Origin: a virus
Reading direction: 5' to 3' (one strand)
Virus record (IMG/VR): IMGVR_UViG_3300045115_000211
Coordinates: 1-64,000 of that record
Length of the DNA stretch: 64,000 nucleotides
This document shows positions 38,462 through 46,349 of the stretch, one piece after another. The notes beneath the pieces are model-generated. The model did not search any database. It was not told where the DNA came from and saw only the letters and a list, made by a program, of their open reading frames with translations. A program made the translations under genes and the position numbers. The first letter of the stretch is position 1, and each line of letters begins with the position of its first letter.

Positions 38462-38556
38462 GTGCCAAGAACGGGTTCACGCTGATCGAACTTCTGGTGG
38501 TCATCGCGATCAAAGGCGTCACGGGAGTGACGACCGAAGGGAGGAACGTACCGTGA
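38458..38556 (+). CDS. Prepilin-like micropeptide, 32 aa
   Basis: MSAKNGFTLIELLVVIAIK... is a textbook type IV prepilin N-terminal methylation motif: Gly(-1), Phe(+1), Glu(+5), then a hydrophobic helix. The peptide ends only 14 residues after the motif core, so there is no pilin globular domain. ATG overlaps the previous stop (ATGA), and the stop overlaps the GTG of the next gene, supporting real translation. It could be processed by host prepilin peptidase and interfere with pilus assembly, or be a remnant. Function is inference. Confidence 0.65.
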   Translation: MSAKNGFTLIELLVVIAIKGVTGVTTEGRNVP

Positions 38557-38967
38557 ACGCACTGGTTCGGATTTTCCATCGACACACGTGGGCCTACGCG
38601 CTTGGAGTATCGCCAGGCGTGTTCAGTGGCGATCCGCGCCCGCTGTGGCGTCCGCCGCGCTTGTCCGGTTTGTGGGAGACGCGAAGAGATCGAGCACTAT
38701 GGCCGCGTCGTCACGGTTGACGGCGTGGAGTACATGGCAGACCCACAATGGCGGGAGAGTGAGCCGAACATCTGCATCATGGCGAGCATCATCGTGCCGG
38801 CGGTCAAGGGGTTCAGGAGCGGGGAGTCTGGGCGCGTCCATTCGGCTCCCCCAGCGTCGACCCAGTCGTCAGCCCCGGCGTCGCATGGAAATGGCGATGC
38901 CTCCGTCGTCGTCGATGGGCACTCGTATGTCCACGACCCGGCGTGCCGCGACGCCTCGCACAGGTAG
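38553..38967 (+). CDS. Zinc-ribbon protein with an apparent frameshift
   Basis: GTG 38553 has a GGGAGG site and codes for MNALVRIFHRHTWAYA; the protein-like continuation (LEYRQACSV...CPVCGRREEIEHYG) lies in the +1 frame from about 38602. One extra C in GCGCTTGG would explain the switch. The second frame runs to 38967 with a Ser/Pro/Ala-rich linker and a terminal HSYVHDPAC segment. No function assigned. Confidence 0.4.
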
Positions 38968-38973
38968 GAGTGG

Positions 38974-39726
38974 ATGGAACTCGACCGCAGGACGGAGGGG
39001 GTCAGGGCAAGCTGCCGCGTTGCGGCGGCCGTCATGGCGGCGGTTCAGCCGACCGTCAGGGCAGGGTCGTCCACGCTCGACGTGGACGCCGTGGCCGCCG
39101 AGACCATGCGCAGGATGGGAGTCAGGAGCGCCTTCCTCGGGCACCACGGGTTCCCAGGCTCCGTGTGCATCTCGATCAACGAGGAGGTGCTGCACGGCAT
39201 CCCCTCGCGGACGAGGACCATATCCCCCGGTGACATCGTCAAGGTTGACCTCGGGGTGGTCAAGGACGGCTTCTACAGCGACATGGCGCAGACGTTCGTC
39301 ATCGACGACGGCGAGGATGCGACCAGGCGGAAGAGGTCGCTGATGGACGCCGCCTTGTCCGCCCTGATGGCTGGGATAGCCGCCGTCAAGGACGGGGAGA
39401 AGGTCCTAGCCGTCGCCACAGCCATCAGCGGTGTCCTCAGGTCGAGGGGCTACGAGCCGATCGATGGGATGTCTGGCCACGGCGTCGGCGTCAGGCTCCA
39501 CGAGCCGCCGCAGGTCCCGAACAGGATCGAGGGTTGGGACTGCAGTGCGGTCATGCGGAGGGGCATGACCCTGGCCATCGAGCCGATGGTCGGGCTGGGG
39601 TCTCCAAAGGCCAGGTTCAGGAGCGACGGGTGGACGGTCGTCATGTCAGACGGGCTTCCTTCCGCCCACTTCGAGCACACGGTGCTCGTCACCGACGGGC
39701 AGGCAGAGGTGCTGACGGTAGTCTGA
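38974..39726 (+). CDS. map: Methionine aminopeptidase, type I
   Basis: 250 residues with the full pita-bread metal set: VKVDLGVVKDGFYSDMAQTF (Asp 90s, Asp 100s), SGHGVGVRLHEPP (His near 168), MTLAIEPM (Glu near 200) and AHFEHTVLVT (Glu near 231). FPGSVCISINEEVLHGIP near residue 60 is the substrate-loop signature. Removes N-terminal Met from nascent proteins; phage copies may support expression of large amounts of phage protein (inference). GGAG upstream of ATG 38974. Confidence 0.93.
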   Translation: MELDRRTEGVRASCRVAAAVMAAVQPTVRAGSSTLDVDAVAAETMRRMGVRSAFLGHHGFPGSVCISINEEVLHGIPSRTRTISPGDIVKVDLGVVKDGFYSDMAQTFVIDDGEDATRRKRSLMDAALSALMAGIAAVKDGEKVLAVATAISGVLRSRGYEPIDGMSGHGVGVRLHEPPQVPNRIEGWDCSAVMRRGMTLAIEPMVGLGSPKARFRSDGWTVVMSDGLPSAHFEHTVLVTDGQAEVLTVV

Positions 39727-39741
39727 CGTCCGGAGAACACG

Positions 39742-39936
39742 ATGGGCAAGCCTCGCGACGAATGGGGCGGTGACGACGGGCGCGACAGGCGCGACCGCCA
39801 CGAGAAGGTCAACTCTTGCGAGGACTGCGGCGAGAACGGCGGCCGCAGGAGGTTCGAACGCGGCATCGACCTCGGGTTCCTGTGCGACTCCTGCTGGCGC
39901 GAGTCGCAGGCCGAGGCAGACCTCGCATCCGAATAG
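39742..39936 (+). CDS. Hypothetical zinc-binding protein, 64 aa
   Basis: Highly charged start (Asp/Arg-rich) followed by CEDCGENGGRRRFERGIDLGFLCDSC: two CxxC knuckles around a short hairpin, a minimal zinc ribbon. Acidic tail. Unrecognised function. Confidence 0.6.
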   Translation: MGKPRDEWGGDDGRDRRDRHEKVNSCEDCGENGGRRRFERGIDLGFLCDSCWRESQAEADLASE

Positions 39937-39943
39937 CCTGCTG

Positions 39944-39949
39944 TATAAT
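39944..39949 (+). promoter_or_regulatory. -10 element TATAAT, leaderless-type promoter
   Basis: TATAAT, six bases, ATG 39956. No consensus -35. Confidence 0.6.
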
Positions 39950-39955
39950 GCCCGC

Positions 39956-41038
39956 ATGGCAACCATCTTCAGCCTCTTCACCGGAGCCGGAGGCCTTGAC
40001 CTCGGGTTCGCACAGGCTGGGTTCCGCACGACCCTCGTCGTCGAGACCGACAAGGCCTGTTGCGACACGTTCGTAGCGAACTTCCACGGCGACCTGACGT
40101 CGGTCAACGGTCCCGTCGAGAACGTGTCGTTCTCCGAGGATTCCCCGGGATTGCTGGAGGTTGCGTTCCGTGGAGCGGAATTCGAGAACCGCTTCCTTCA
40201 GCCACATCCAGACGTCGTGATAGGAGGGGCCCCTTGCCAGGCGTTCTCGGTGGCTGGCCTTCAGAACCCAGACGACCCGAGGGGCACCCTGGTGGGCGAG
40301 TTCGTCAGGATCGTCAGGGAGGTCAGACCGAAGGCGTTCGTCCTGGAGAACGTGCCCCGCCTCCTGACCTCGACGAAGCCCCATGCCGAAGCCGCCAGGC
40401 TGTCCGTGCTTGCCCTGCATGACGTCGGCTACTCCGTCACGACGCACGTCCTGAACGCCAGGGACTTCGGCATCCCGCAGTCCCGCGAGAGGGTCTTCTT
40501 CGTCGGGATGATGAGTCCACTCCCCCACCTCCGGGCCTCTTCCACCGACGGCCACATGTTCCCCCACAGGACTGCCGGCGAAGTGCTGCGCGAGATCGGA
40601 AGGGAAGGAAGGGGAAACGTGCCGAACGCCAAGGTCCAGCCGTCCAAGAAGCCCATCCTCCGTCTGACCCCGTACGCCGGGATGCTGTTCAACGGGACAG
40701 GCAGGCCGATCAGGCTGGACGGGTTGTCTGGCGCCCTGCCGGCATCGATGGGAGGGAACCGCACGCCCATCATCGACGACGAGGAACTGTACGACGGGGC
40801 AGAGCCGTGGGTCGTCCGGTACCACTCCAGGCTCGTGGCCGGCGGGGCACCGGAAGCCTCGGCGCCTGTGAGGCTGCGCAGGATGACGACCGTCGAGGCG
40901 GCGGCCTTCCAGGGGTTCCCGTCCGGCTTCAAGTTCCGTGGGAGCCAAAGCAGCGTGTTCAGGCAGATCGGCAACGCCGTCCCTCCCCCGATGGCGCGCG
41001 CCGTGGCGATGGCGGTCAAGGAGCACATGGGGCTTTGA
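39956..41038 (+). CDS. DNA cytosine-C5 methyltransferase
   Basis: 360 residues. LFTGAGGLDLGFAQAGF (motif I), GGAPCQAFS (IV; Ala replaces the first Pro of GGPPC), VLENVPRLL (VI), PQSRERVFFVG (VIII) and QIGNAVPPPMA (X). The target-recognition region is larger than in the 17372 enzyme. Third C5-methyltransferase in the window and again leaderless. Confidence 0.95.
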   Translation: MATIFSLFTGAGGLDLGFAQAGFRTTLVVETDKACCDTFVANFHGDLTSVNGPVENVSFSEDSPGLLEVAFRGAEFENRFLQPHPDVVIGGAPCQAFSVAGLQNPDDPRGTLVGEFVRIVREVRPKAFVLENVPRLLTSTKPHAEAARLSVLALHDVGYSVTTHVLNARDFGIPQSRERVFFVGMMSPLPHLRASSTDGHMFPHRTAGEVLREIGREGRGNVPNAKVQPSKKPILRLTPYAGMLFNGTGRPIRLDGLSGALPASMGGNRTPIIDDEELYDGAEPWVVRYHSRLVAGGAPEASAPVRLRRMTTVEAAAFQGFPSGFKFRGSQSSVFRQIGNAVPPPMARAVAMAVKEHMGL

Positions 41039-41048
41039 GGAGGCAGTC

Positions 41049-41261
41049 ATGAGGCAGGCCGTGTTCGGGTTCGCTGGCACACAGTCGCTCGCGCTGAAGT
41101 TGATGAACGTGTTCGAGCGCCACGGGGCGAGCATCGTTGCGATAACCGAGTCGCCGTGCAAGCACGACATCGACAGGTTCAAGGTGTTCGGGTTCGTCGA
41201 GGAGCAGTCGCAGGCCGATGCCATCGCGAAGGAAATCGATAAGTTGCGGCAGGGGGCTTGA
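41049..41261 (+). CDS. Hypothetical protein, 70 aa
   Basis: Unrecognised small alpha/beta protein (VFGFAGTQSLALKL opening, then SIVAITESP), with GGAGG upstream of ATG 41049. The FAGT...A pattern is reminiscent of a short Rossmann strand-loop-helix but too short to classify. Confidence 0.55.
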   Translation: MRQAVFGFAGTQSLALKLMNVFERHGASIVAITESPCKHDIDRFKVFGFVEEQSQADAIAKEIDKLRQGA

Positions 41262-41286
41262 CTCCGCATCGGACATGTCGTATCGT
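41258..41286 (+). promoter_or_regulatory. Promoter TTGACT-N17-TATCGT
   Basis: TTGACT (41258-41263), 17 bases, TATCGT (41281-41286), a leader with ACGGAG before ATG 41307. It drives the orphan 5' fragment of the radical SAM gene and perhaps the HE behind it. Confidence 0.65.
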
Positions 41287-41306
41287 GTTGGCGAACGGAG
41301 AATCGC

Positions 41307-41399
41307 ATGCCGAAGACAGCCAAGCCAGTTAGCGGGACGGGAGAGTGGGCGGCCCACGTCGCCAACATCCAGAACGGGTGTGAGCACGACTGGCGATAA
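41307..41399 (+). pseudogene. Orphan 5' fragment of the SplB-like radical SAM gene
   Basis: 30 codons (MPKTAKPVSGTGEWAAHVANIQNGCEHDW...) match the start of the gene at 42374 (KPVSGTKEWACHSVNIQTGCENDC). The match ends at the second Cys codon of the radical SAM motif, where TGC has become TGG followed by a stop. The fragment has the original promoter, and the intact-looking copy lies behind the intervening HE. This is the expected footprint of an HE that inserted at this site together with a substitute 5' end. Confidence 0.7.
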
Positions 41400-41486
41400 A
41401 TCGTGGCAGGGATTTGACGATGTATTCGAGAATGACCATAGCAATGACCTCAACGGCTGCAAACACGGCAGTCGAAAGGAGTTGCT

Positions 41487-42377
41487 ATGGAACAGACGCT
41501 CGTATGCAGGAAGTGCGGAAAGGACTGCGGCCATCGTCGGGCGATGCTTGGGTATGTGAAGCAACGAATCCTGGTCAAGTCCTGCGACCAATGTCGGGCG
41601 GATTCCAAGACCAAGATGCGGGCGTTGATGGCGGAACGCAATCGCAGTCCAAAGATGCGGGCGTTGAGCTCGAAGAGAATGCGTCGGCTCAACCCAATGC
41701 ACGATGCCAGAGTTGCTTTGCGGGTGGCCGAGACGAACAGAGAGGCGTATCGGACTGGACAAAGGCGTTCGTCGTTCTGCGATCCGGAGACGAAGTCCAA
41801 GGCGGAGGATGGCTCCAGAAGGTTTTGGGGGAGCGAACGGTCAAGAGAACTGAAGGAACGATTCAGGAAGAGAATGTCTCGGTCGAACCCAATGTTCGAT
41901 CCGCAGACCGTAGAGAGGGTTCAAGCAACCCTACGGGATGGTCGCTCCTCAGGACGCATCATCACCCCAAGAGGGAAGTTGCATTGGCTATGGAAGGGGA
42001 ACCGTTCGTTCAACCTTGTGGTTCGATCAAGGCTCTACAAAGTGTGGACAATCCCTGCCGTGGTCAGGGACGGATTTGCTTGCGTACTGTGCGGCAGAGG
42101 ACAATGCTCGTTGCAGGTTCATCATCTCAAGCCACTATCCGTCATCATCGGGGCGGTTCTAGCAAGAGAGGGAGTGCTGGATGTCGAGAGTTTGGCTGGT
42201 TCAGAGCGATACTCTCAACTGGCCGATTTGGTTGTCTCGGAGCATCGTTTGGAGGATGGAATCACGGTTTGCAGGCGGTGTCACGCTTCCATAGATCGTC
42301 AGTATCGTGGGCATGAGATGCTGAACCAAGACAGATTGAGCAACGGGATGCAAGCCGTTAGGCAGAGGACTTCATGA
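41487..42377 (+). CDS. HNH homing endonuclease
   Basis: 296 residues. CRKCGKDCG near the start and CDQC form an N-terminal zinc module. Repeated R-x-N-P-M-x-D segments (LNPMHD, SNPMFD) resemble NUMOD-type DNA-binding repeats. The C-terminal part has CVLCGRGQCSLQVHHLKP...ITVCRRCHASIDRQ, an HNH zinc nuclease. GGAG precedes ATG 41487. AT-rich codons. It separates the orphan 5' fragment from the full radical SAM gene and overlaps the latter's ATG. Confidence 0.85.
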   Translation: MEQTLVCRKCGKDCGHRRAMLGYVKQRILVKSCDQCRADSKTKMRALMAERNRSPKMRALSSKRMRRLNPMHDARVALRVAETNREAYRTGQRRSSFCDPETKSKAEDGSRRFWGSERSRELKERFRKRMSRSNPMFDPQTVERVQATLRDGRSSGRIITPRGKLHWLWKGNRSFNLVVRSRLYKVWTIPAVVRDGFACVLCGRGQCSLQVHHLKPLSVIIGAVLAREGVLDVESLAGSERYSQLADLVVSEHRLEDGITVCRRCHASIDRQYRGHEMLNQDRLSNGMQAVRQRTS

Positions 42378-43174
42378 CAAAACCAGTTAGTGGAACCAAA
42401 GAATGGGCTTGCCATTCCGTCAACATTCAGACGGGATGCGAAAACGACTGCAGATATGGGTATTGCAAGGCCCAAGCCATCAGGTTCGGGAAGGCGACTC
42501 CCGAGTCTTGGAGCCATCCAGTAATCAACCAAAAGGCAGTCAACCAAAAGAGAAGGAAATTGGACGGAACCGTGATGTATCCTACCCAGCACGACATCAC
42601 TCCCGCCAATCTATTGCCATCCATCGGGGTGCTCTGCAAGATGCTGGCCGCCGGCAACAAGGTCCTGATCGTGTCCAAGCCCCACCTGGAATGCGTGCAG
42701 GCCATGGTCACGCAGCTCGACCAGTGGAGGGGACGGGTTCTCTTCCGCTTCACCATCGGCTCGGTCGATGACGATGTGCTCGGCTTCTGGGAGCCGCACG
42801 CCCCCAAGTTCGGCGAACGCCTCAAGGCGTTGCGGCACGCCTATGCCAACGGGTTCGAGACCAGCGTATCGTGCGAGCCGATGCTGGACGACCACGTCCG
42901 GGATGTCATCGAGGAGGTCAGGCCGTATGTCACGGACGCCGTCTGGATCGGCAAACCCAACAAACTGATGTTGCGCGCCGGCATGAACATGGGGTCGCTA
43001 CCTGAGGCGTCGGAGACAATCAAGAGAGCCAACATCCTGATCTCTACGTTCACGGACGACTTCGTCTGGACCCTGTACCGCCAGTACGATGACGACCCGA
43101 TGGTGAAGTGGAAGGACTCGATCAAGCAGGTCATCGGCCTGCCGCGACCGACGGTCAAGGGGATGGACAAGTGA
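42374..43174 (+). CDS. SplB-like radical SAM protein with altered cysteine motif
   Basis: 266 residues. VNIQTGCENDCRYGYCKAQ corresponds to the VN-x-x-x-GCxxxCxYC radical SAM signature of spore-photoproduct-lyase-like proteins, but the third cluster Cys is Gly and a Cys occurs two positions later (CX3CX4C). Later segments (VLIVSKPHLECVQAM, FTIGSVDDDVLGFWEPHAP, ETSVSCEPMLDD, AVWIGKPNK) fit the same barrel. The first about 250 bases are AT-rich (imported with the HE), the remainder GC-rich. Substrate unknown; cluster binding may be impaired. Confidence 0.7.
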   Translation: MTKPVSGTKEWACHSVNIQTGCENDCRYGYCKAQAIRFGKATPESWSHPVINQKAVNQKRRKLDGTVMYPTQHDITPANLLPSIGVLCKMLAAGNKVLIVSKPHLECVQAMVTQLDQWRGRVLFRFTIGSVDDDVLGFWEPHAPKFGERLKALRHAYANGFETSVSCEPMLDDHVRDVIEEVRPYVTDAVWIGKPNKLMLRAGMNMGSLPEASETIKRANILISTFTDDFVWTLYRQYDDDPMVKWKDSIKQVIGLPRPTVKGMDK

Positions 43175-43353
43175 AGGAAGATGAACGGGCGTTTGGATTC
43201 GGGCAAGACCCACAGGTTCGCCTTCTCCCCAGGGCCGCCAGGTGGCCGAGGATGGTCACGCGGGAGGAATTCGAGACGATGGAGAGGGCAAGGAAAGAAA
43301 CCAAGTGCGTACTGTGCGAGGCTGGGATACCCCTCAGGAGGGCAATGGCATGA
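43171..43353 (+). CDS. Hypothetical protein, 60 aa (GTG start)
   Basis: GTG 43171 overlaps the preceding stop (GTGA) and its own stop overlaps the next ATG, so translation is likely. One CVLC pair near residue 47; otherwise basic. Unrecognised. Confidence 0.45.
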   Translation: MKEDERAFGFGQDPQVRLLPRAARWPRMVTREEFETMERARKETKCVLCEAGIPLRRAMA

Positions 43354-43826
43354 CGACCGACACGTCCGCGGTAGACAGGGACATCGAGCGCGAACTTTCT
43401 GATCAGGATGTCTACCCTCCCGACCTCGTGGTCGCCATGACCATCTGGGGAGAGGCGAGGGGCGAGCCGGTCGATGGCAAGCGGGCCGTGGCGGGAGTCA
43501 TCAGCAACCGCGCCGTCCGGCGCAGCATCAGGACGGGCTATCCCGTCTTCCTGGCCGCGTCGGAGGTTTGCCTCGCCCCGCGCCAGTTCAGTTGCTGGAA
43601 GGACGGCAAGTTCGTCCAGCAGAAGCCCGACGAGTCCTCGGACGCCTGGGTCGACTGCGTCGCGGCCGCCAAGGAAATCTTCCTCGACTCCTACGACCCG
43701 CCCACTGGCGCCACGCACTACTACGCCGTGGGGGCGTGCGAGCGTCCAAGCTGGGCCGACAGGATGGAGTACGTCGGCAAGGTCGGAAGGCACCTGTTCT
43801 ACTTCGAGGACGGATGGAGGGGCTGA
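43350..43826 (+). CDS. Cell-wall hydrolase, SleB-like (Hydrolase_2)
   Basis: 158 residues. MTIWGEARGEPVDGKRAVAGVISNRA (catalytic Glu in WGEARGE), CLAPRQFSCW and GATHYYA...PSWA match the SleB/CwlJ Hydrolase_2 domain, a lytic transglycosylase-type peptidoglycan enzyme. No signal peptide, so it would need a holin or other export route. A likely endolysin or virion-associated lysin. Start overlaps the previous stop (ATGA). Confidence 0.87.
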   Translation: MTTDTSAVDRDIERELSDQDVYPPDLVVAMTIWGEARGEPVDGKRAVAGVISNRAVRRSIRTGYPVFLAASEVCLAPRQFSCWKDGKFVQQKPDESSDAWVDCVAAAKEIFLDSYDPPTGATHYYAVGACERPSWADRMEYVGKVGRHLFYFEDGWRG

Positions 43827-43828
43827 CC

Positions 43829-44284
43829 ATGGGCGAGAATTGCGGCTTCGAGCCTATCCTGTGCTTCGCTAGGAACGCCAGGCAGACGCCTGACGAGGTC
43901 TTCGACATGCTGCAGGAGCGCATGATGGCCCTGCTCGGCAAGGCGTACGCCGACAAGGGGATGGGGACCTGCGTGTGGGACGGCAAGGCGAGCGAAGAGG
44001 AGTCCGGGGCGCTGTCGGACTGGCAGGCGTCTTCCGTCCTGCTCACGGCCGAAGACTTCGACCGCCTCGGGGCACCCCTTGGCCTGTCCATGGCGGACGT
44101 GCTCGGGCGGCCGCGGGTGCCCAAGGCGTACGGGGACGCCATCGCGAGGCGCATCAAGGCCTCGCGCGACGCCGGCATCGATCCCGTGGCGTGCTTCGTC
44201 ACGCTGTCGGCGTTCGACCGGATTGGCGACATGGTGGCCGACCGCAAGGCGATGAGCGAGACGCAAAGGGAGGGCATGGCATGA
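43829..44284 (+). CDS. Hypothetical protein, 151 aa
   Basis: Unrecognised, mainly helical (DEVFDMLQERMMALLGKAY; a long C-terminal helical region). Two bases after the hydrolase stop; its end overlaps the next ATG. Lies between the lysin-like gene and a small membrane protein, so a lysis-cassette role is possible but unsupported. Confidence 0.55.
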   Translation: MGENCGFEPILCFARNARQTPDEVFDMLQERMMALLGKAYADKGMGTCVWDGKASEEESGALSDWQASSVLLTAEDFDRLGAPLGLSMADVLGRPRVPKAYGDAIARRIKASRDAGIDPVACFVTLSAFDRIGDMVADRKAMSETQREGMA

Positions 44285-44523
44285 CTGGCATAGCTGGATG
44301 GACCTCGTGGATTCTTCGGCTGAACGGCCGGTACGACTCCCTCAAGGACAGGGCAAGGCTGGCGATCCTGGTCGCCCTCGTCATGCCCTTCATCGTTCTC
44401 GTCAACGTGGGATGTGCCATCTGGTCGTTCCCCGTGCTATTGCTTGGTTTCGCATGGTTCGGGGTGTTGTTCTGCTTCAGGATGGCGTGGCTGTGCGGAT
44501 CCAGGACGAGGAGGGCCGGCTGA
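44281..44523 (+). CDS. Small membrane protein, 80 aa
   Basis: Two membrane helices (about residues 26-46 and 47-70) after a short amphipathic start, with a basic C-terminus. Location three genes after the SleB-like hydrolase and its two-helix topology would suit a holin or antiholin. No sequence family recognised. Confidence 0.6.
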   Translation: MTGIAGWTSWILRLNGRYDSLKDRARLAILVALVMPFIVLVNVGCAIWSFPVLLLGFAWFGVLFCFRMAWLCGSRTRRAG

Positions 44524-45041
44524 TGGGCAACACGAAGTCCGCATGGACAAGGACATCGGACGGCGAGGCGAAGGGCGAGGCCACCCTCGTCATCCTCAAG
44601 CCCGACGCGGTCGCCCGCGGCCTGATCGGAGAGATCGTGGGGAGGCTGGAGCGCAAGGGTCTTGAGATCCTGGCAATGCGGATGCACCCCATCAGCAAGG
44701 CGGAGGCCGTCGCGCTCTACTCCGAGCACGAGGGGAAGCTGTTCTTCGACAGGCTGGTCGGGTTCACGGTGTCCGGACCGTCCGTTCTCATGGTCGTCCG
44801 CGGCAACAACGCCATCGACGTCGTGAGGGCGATGATGGGGGCGACCGACTGCGCGAAGGCGGCCCCAGGGACGATCCGCGGCGACCTCGGAATCACGTCC
44901 TTCGAGAAGACCCTGGTGCATGCCTCAAGGACGCCGCAGGACTTCGACAGGGAGTGGCACATCTTCGAATGGCATGGCGACGCCCATCGGCTTCCCTACA
45001 GGTCGGATCGCGGTTCGGCCTATTCGGAGATGGACGAATGA
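44523..45041 (+). CDS. ndk: Nucleoside diphosphate kinase
   Basis: 172 residues. TLVILKPDAV is the NDK opening, RGLIGEIVGRLE and LEILAMRM follow, and GTIRGDLG plus LVHASRTPQD corresponds to the GTIRGD...N-x-x-H-(G/A)-S active site (phospho-His in VHAS). A 25-residue C-terminal tail extends past the usual end. Equilibrates NTP and dNTP pools and fits with nrdJ in nucleotide supply. Start overlaps the preceding stop (TGATG). Confidence 0.9.
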   Translation: MGNTKSAWTRTSDGEAKGEATLVILKPDAVARGLIGEIVGRLERKGLEILAMRMHPISKAEAVALYSEHEGKLFFDRLVGFTVSGPSVLMVVRGNNAIDVVRAMMGATDCAKAAPGTIRGDLGITSFEKTLVHASRTPQDFDREWHIFEWHGDAHRLPYRSDRGSAYSEMDE

Positions 45042-45229
45042 GCGGCGACAAGGACGGCGGGTTGCCAAGGTTCTTCTGCGGCCAATGCGGGGGGCTTTGG
45101 TGCGTGTGGTGGGGAGGGGACGCCCCGTACGTCTACGGGTTCGTCGACCGGGCCACGGCCGAGCGACTGACGAACGAACTCAACAGGCGCCTCGATGCCC
45201 TGGTCAAGGGAAGGGATGGGGCGAAATGA
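45038..45229 (+). CDS. Small zinc-knuckle protein, 63 aa
   Basis: One CGQC pair and GLWCVWW close to the start, then a helical tail rich in Asp, Glu, Arg and Lys. Starts at the ATGA overlap with ndk. The opening MSGDKDGG resembles that of the protein at 969. Unrecognised. Confidence 0.5.
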   Translation: MSGDKDGGLPRFFCGQCGGLWCVWWGGDAPYVYGFVDRATAERLTNELNRRLDALVKGRDGAK

Positions 45230-45501
45230 TCGAGGCACGCGACACGGAGAAGTACGGCAGGCTCAGCGACGGCGAGCGCGAGAGGCTTGGAAGGCAGCTC
45301 GGCATGCTCGGCGACCGCGGAAGGATATGCTCCGGCACGAAGGGGGAGGTCGAGGACGAGATCGTCAAGTGGGTCGAGGAGCTCCGGATGGAGTTCCCAT
45401 CGACCTACAGGTCGCACAGCACCTGCAGGGCCCATGCCGTGAGGCTGGCGAACCGTATAATGGGGATAGTCGAGGCAAAGAAAGGGAAGGAAGCAACATG
45501 A
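45226..45501 (+). CDS. Hypothetical protein, 91 aa
   Basis: Unrecognised, all-helical and highly charged. ATG 45226 overlaps the previous stop; its own stop overlaps clpP. A TATAAT at 45456 inside the gene could be a promoter for clpP, though no -35 is visible. Confidence 0.5.
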   Translation: MIEARDTEKYGRLSDGERERLGRQLGMLGDRGRICSGTKGEVEDEIVKWVEELRMEFPSTYRSHSTCRAHAVRLANRIMGIVEAKKGKEAT

Positions 45502-46091
45502 GGACGAGCGGCAACCTGGTCCCGATCGTGATCGAGCAGACGCAGCGCGGGGAGAGGGCATACGACATCTACTCGCGGCTCCTCAAGGACCGCATCCTGT
45601 TCATCGGCACCGGGATCGATGACGAGGTCGCGAACAGCGTCATCGCCCAGCTCCTCTTCCTGCAGGGCGACGACGCCGAGAAGGAGGTCAGCCTCTACAT
45701 CAACTCGCCCGGCGGGCACGTCACGGCGGGGCTGGCGATCTACGACACCATCCGGTTCCTCAAGTGCCCCGTGGCGACCTACTGCGTCGGGCAGGCCGCC
45801 AGCATGGCGGCGGTGCTCCTGTCGGCCGGCACGAAGGGCAAGCGGTTCGCCCTCCCGAACGCGAGGGTGATGATCCACCAGCCGTGGGGCGGGGCGCAGG
45901 GGCAGGCGTCCGACGTCGAGATCCAGGCGAGGGAGATCGTCAGGGTCAAGGCCCGCATCAACGAGATCCTCGCCGCCACGACCGGCAAGCCCCTCAAGGC
46001 CGTCGAGAAGGACACGGACCGCGACTTCTTCATGGACGCCGACGAGGCCGTCAAGTACGGCATCGTGGACAAGGTCGTCGGGAAGCCGTGA
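45498..46091 (+). CDS. clpP: ATP-dependent Clp protease proteolytic subunit
   Basis: 197 residues. [16 protein letters not shown] and [19 protein letters not shown] open the ClpP fold. [14 protein letters not shown] holds the nucleophile Ser (near 100), [11 protein letters not shown] the His (near 124), and [12 protein letters not shown] the Asp region. Ends with [11 protein letters not shown] as in bacterial ClpP. It would need a host ClpX/ClpA partner. May remodel host proteome or mature virion proteins; the McsA-like protein at 28346 could be functionally related (inference). Confidence 0.94.
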   Translation: MRTSGNLVPIVIEQTQRGERAYDIYSRLLKDRILFIGTGIDDEVANSVIAQLLFLQGDDAEKEVSLYINSPGGHVTAGLAIYDTIRFLKCPVATYCVGQAASMAAVLLSAGTKGKRFALPNARVMIHQPWGGAQGQASDVEIQAREIVRVKARINEILAATTGKPLKAVEKDTDRDFFMDADEAVKYGIVDKVVGKP

Positions 46092-46336
46092 GCCCTGATC
46101 TCGTCAGAGTGGCCGCGATCCTGCCGTTCTGGCGGTACGCGGTCGGGCCCGCGTCGTCGCACTCCGCGGCCGTCCCGTTCTACAGGCTCGGGTCGGCAGA
46201 GGCGTTCTTCGAGGAGACGAGGCGCAGTCTTCCTTGGGCCGGGTGCGTGCTCTACCGGAGGCGAGGATGGAGCGGGATCGAGACGTTGAGGGAGCACGAG
46301 CCGGCAAAGGCGGTTGACTCCCAAGGGAACGGATGA
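46088..46336 (+). CDS. Hypothetical protein, 82 aa (GTG start)
   Basis: GTG 46088 overlaps the clpP stop (GTGA). Unrecognised; short hydrophobic start ([15 protein letters not shown]), then polar. The 3' end contains the -35 and part of the -10 for ligA. Confidence 0.45.
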   Translation: MSPDLVRVAAILPFWRYAVGPASSHSAAVPFYRLGSAEAFFEETRRSLPWAGCVLYRRRGWSGIETLREHEPAKAVDSQGNG

Positions 46337-46342
46337 TAGGAT
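46314..46342 (+). promoter_or_regulatory. Near-leaderless promoter TTGACT-N17-TAGGAT
   Basis: TTGACT (46314-46319), 17 bases, TAGGAT (46337-46342), seven bases, ATG 46350. Confidence 0.72.
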
Positions 46343-46349
46343 TCTGCCC

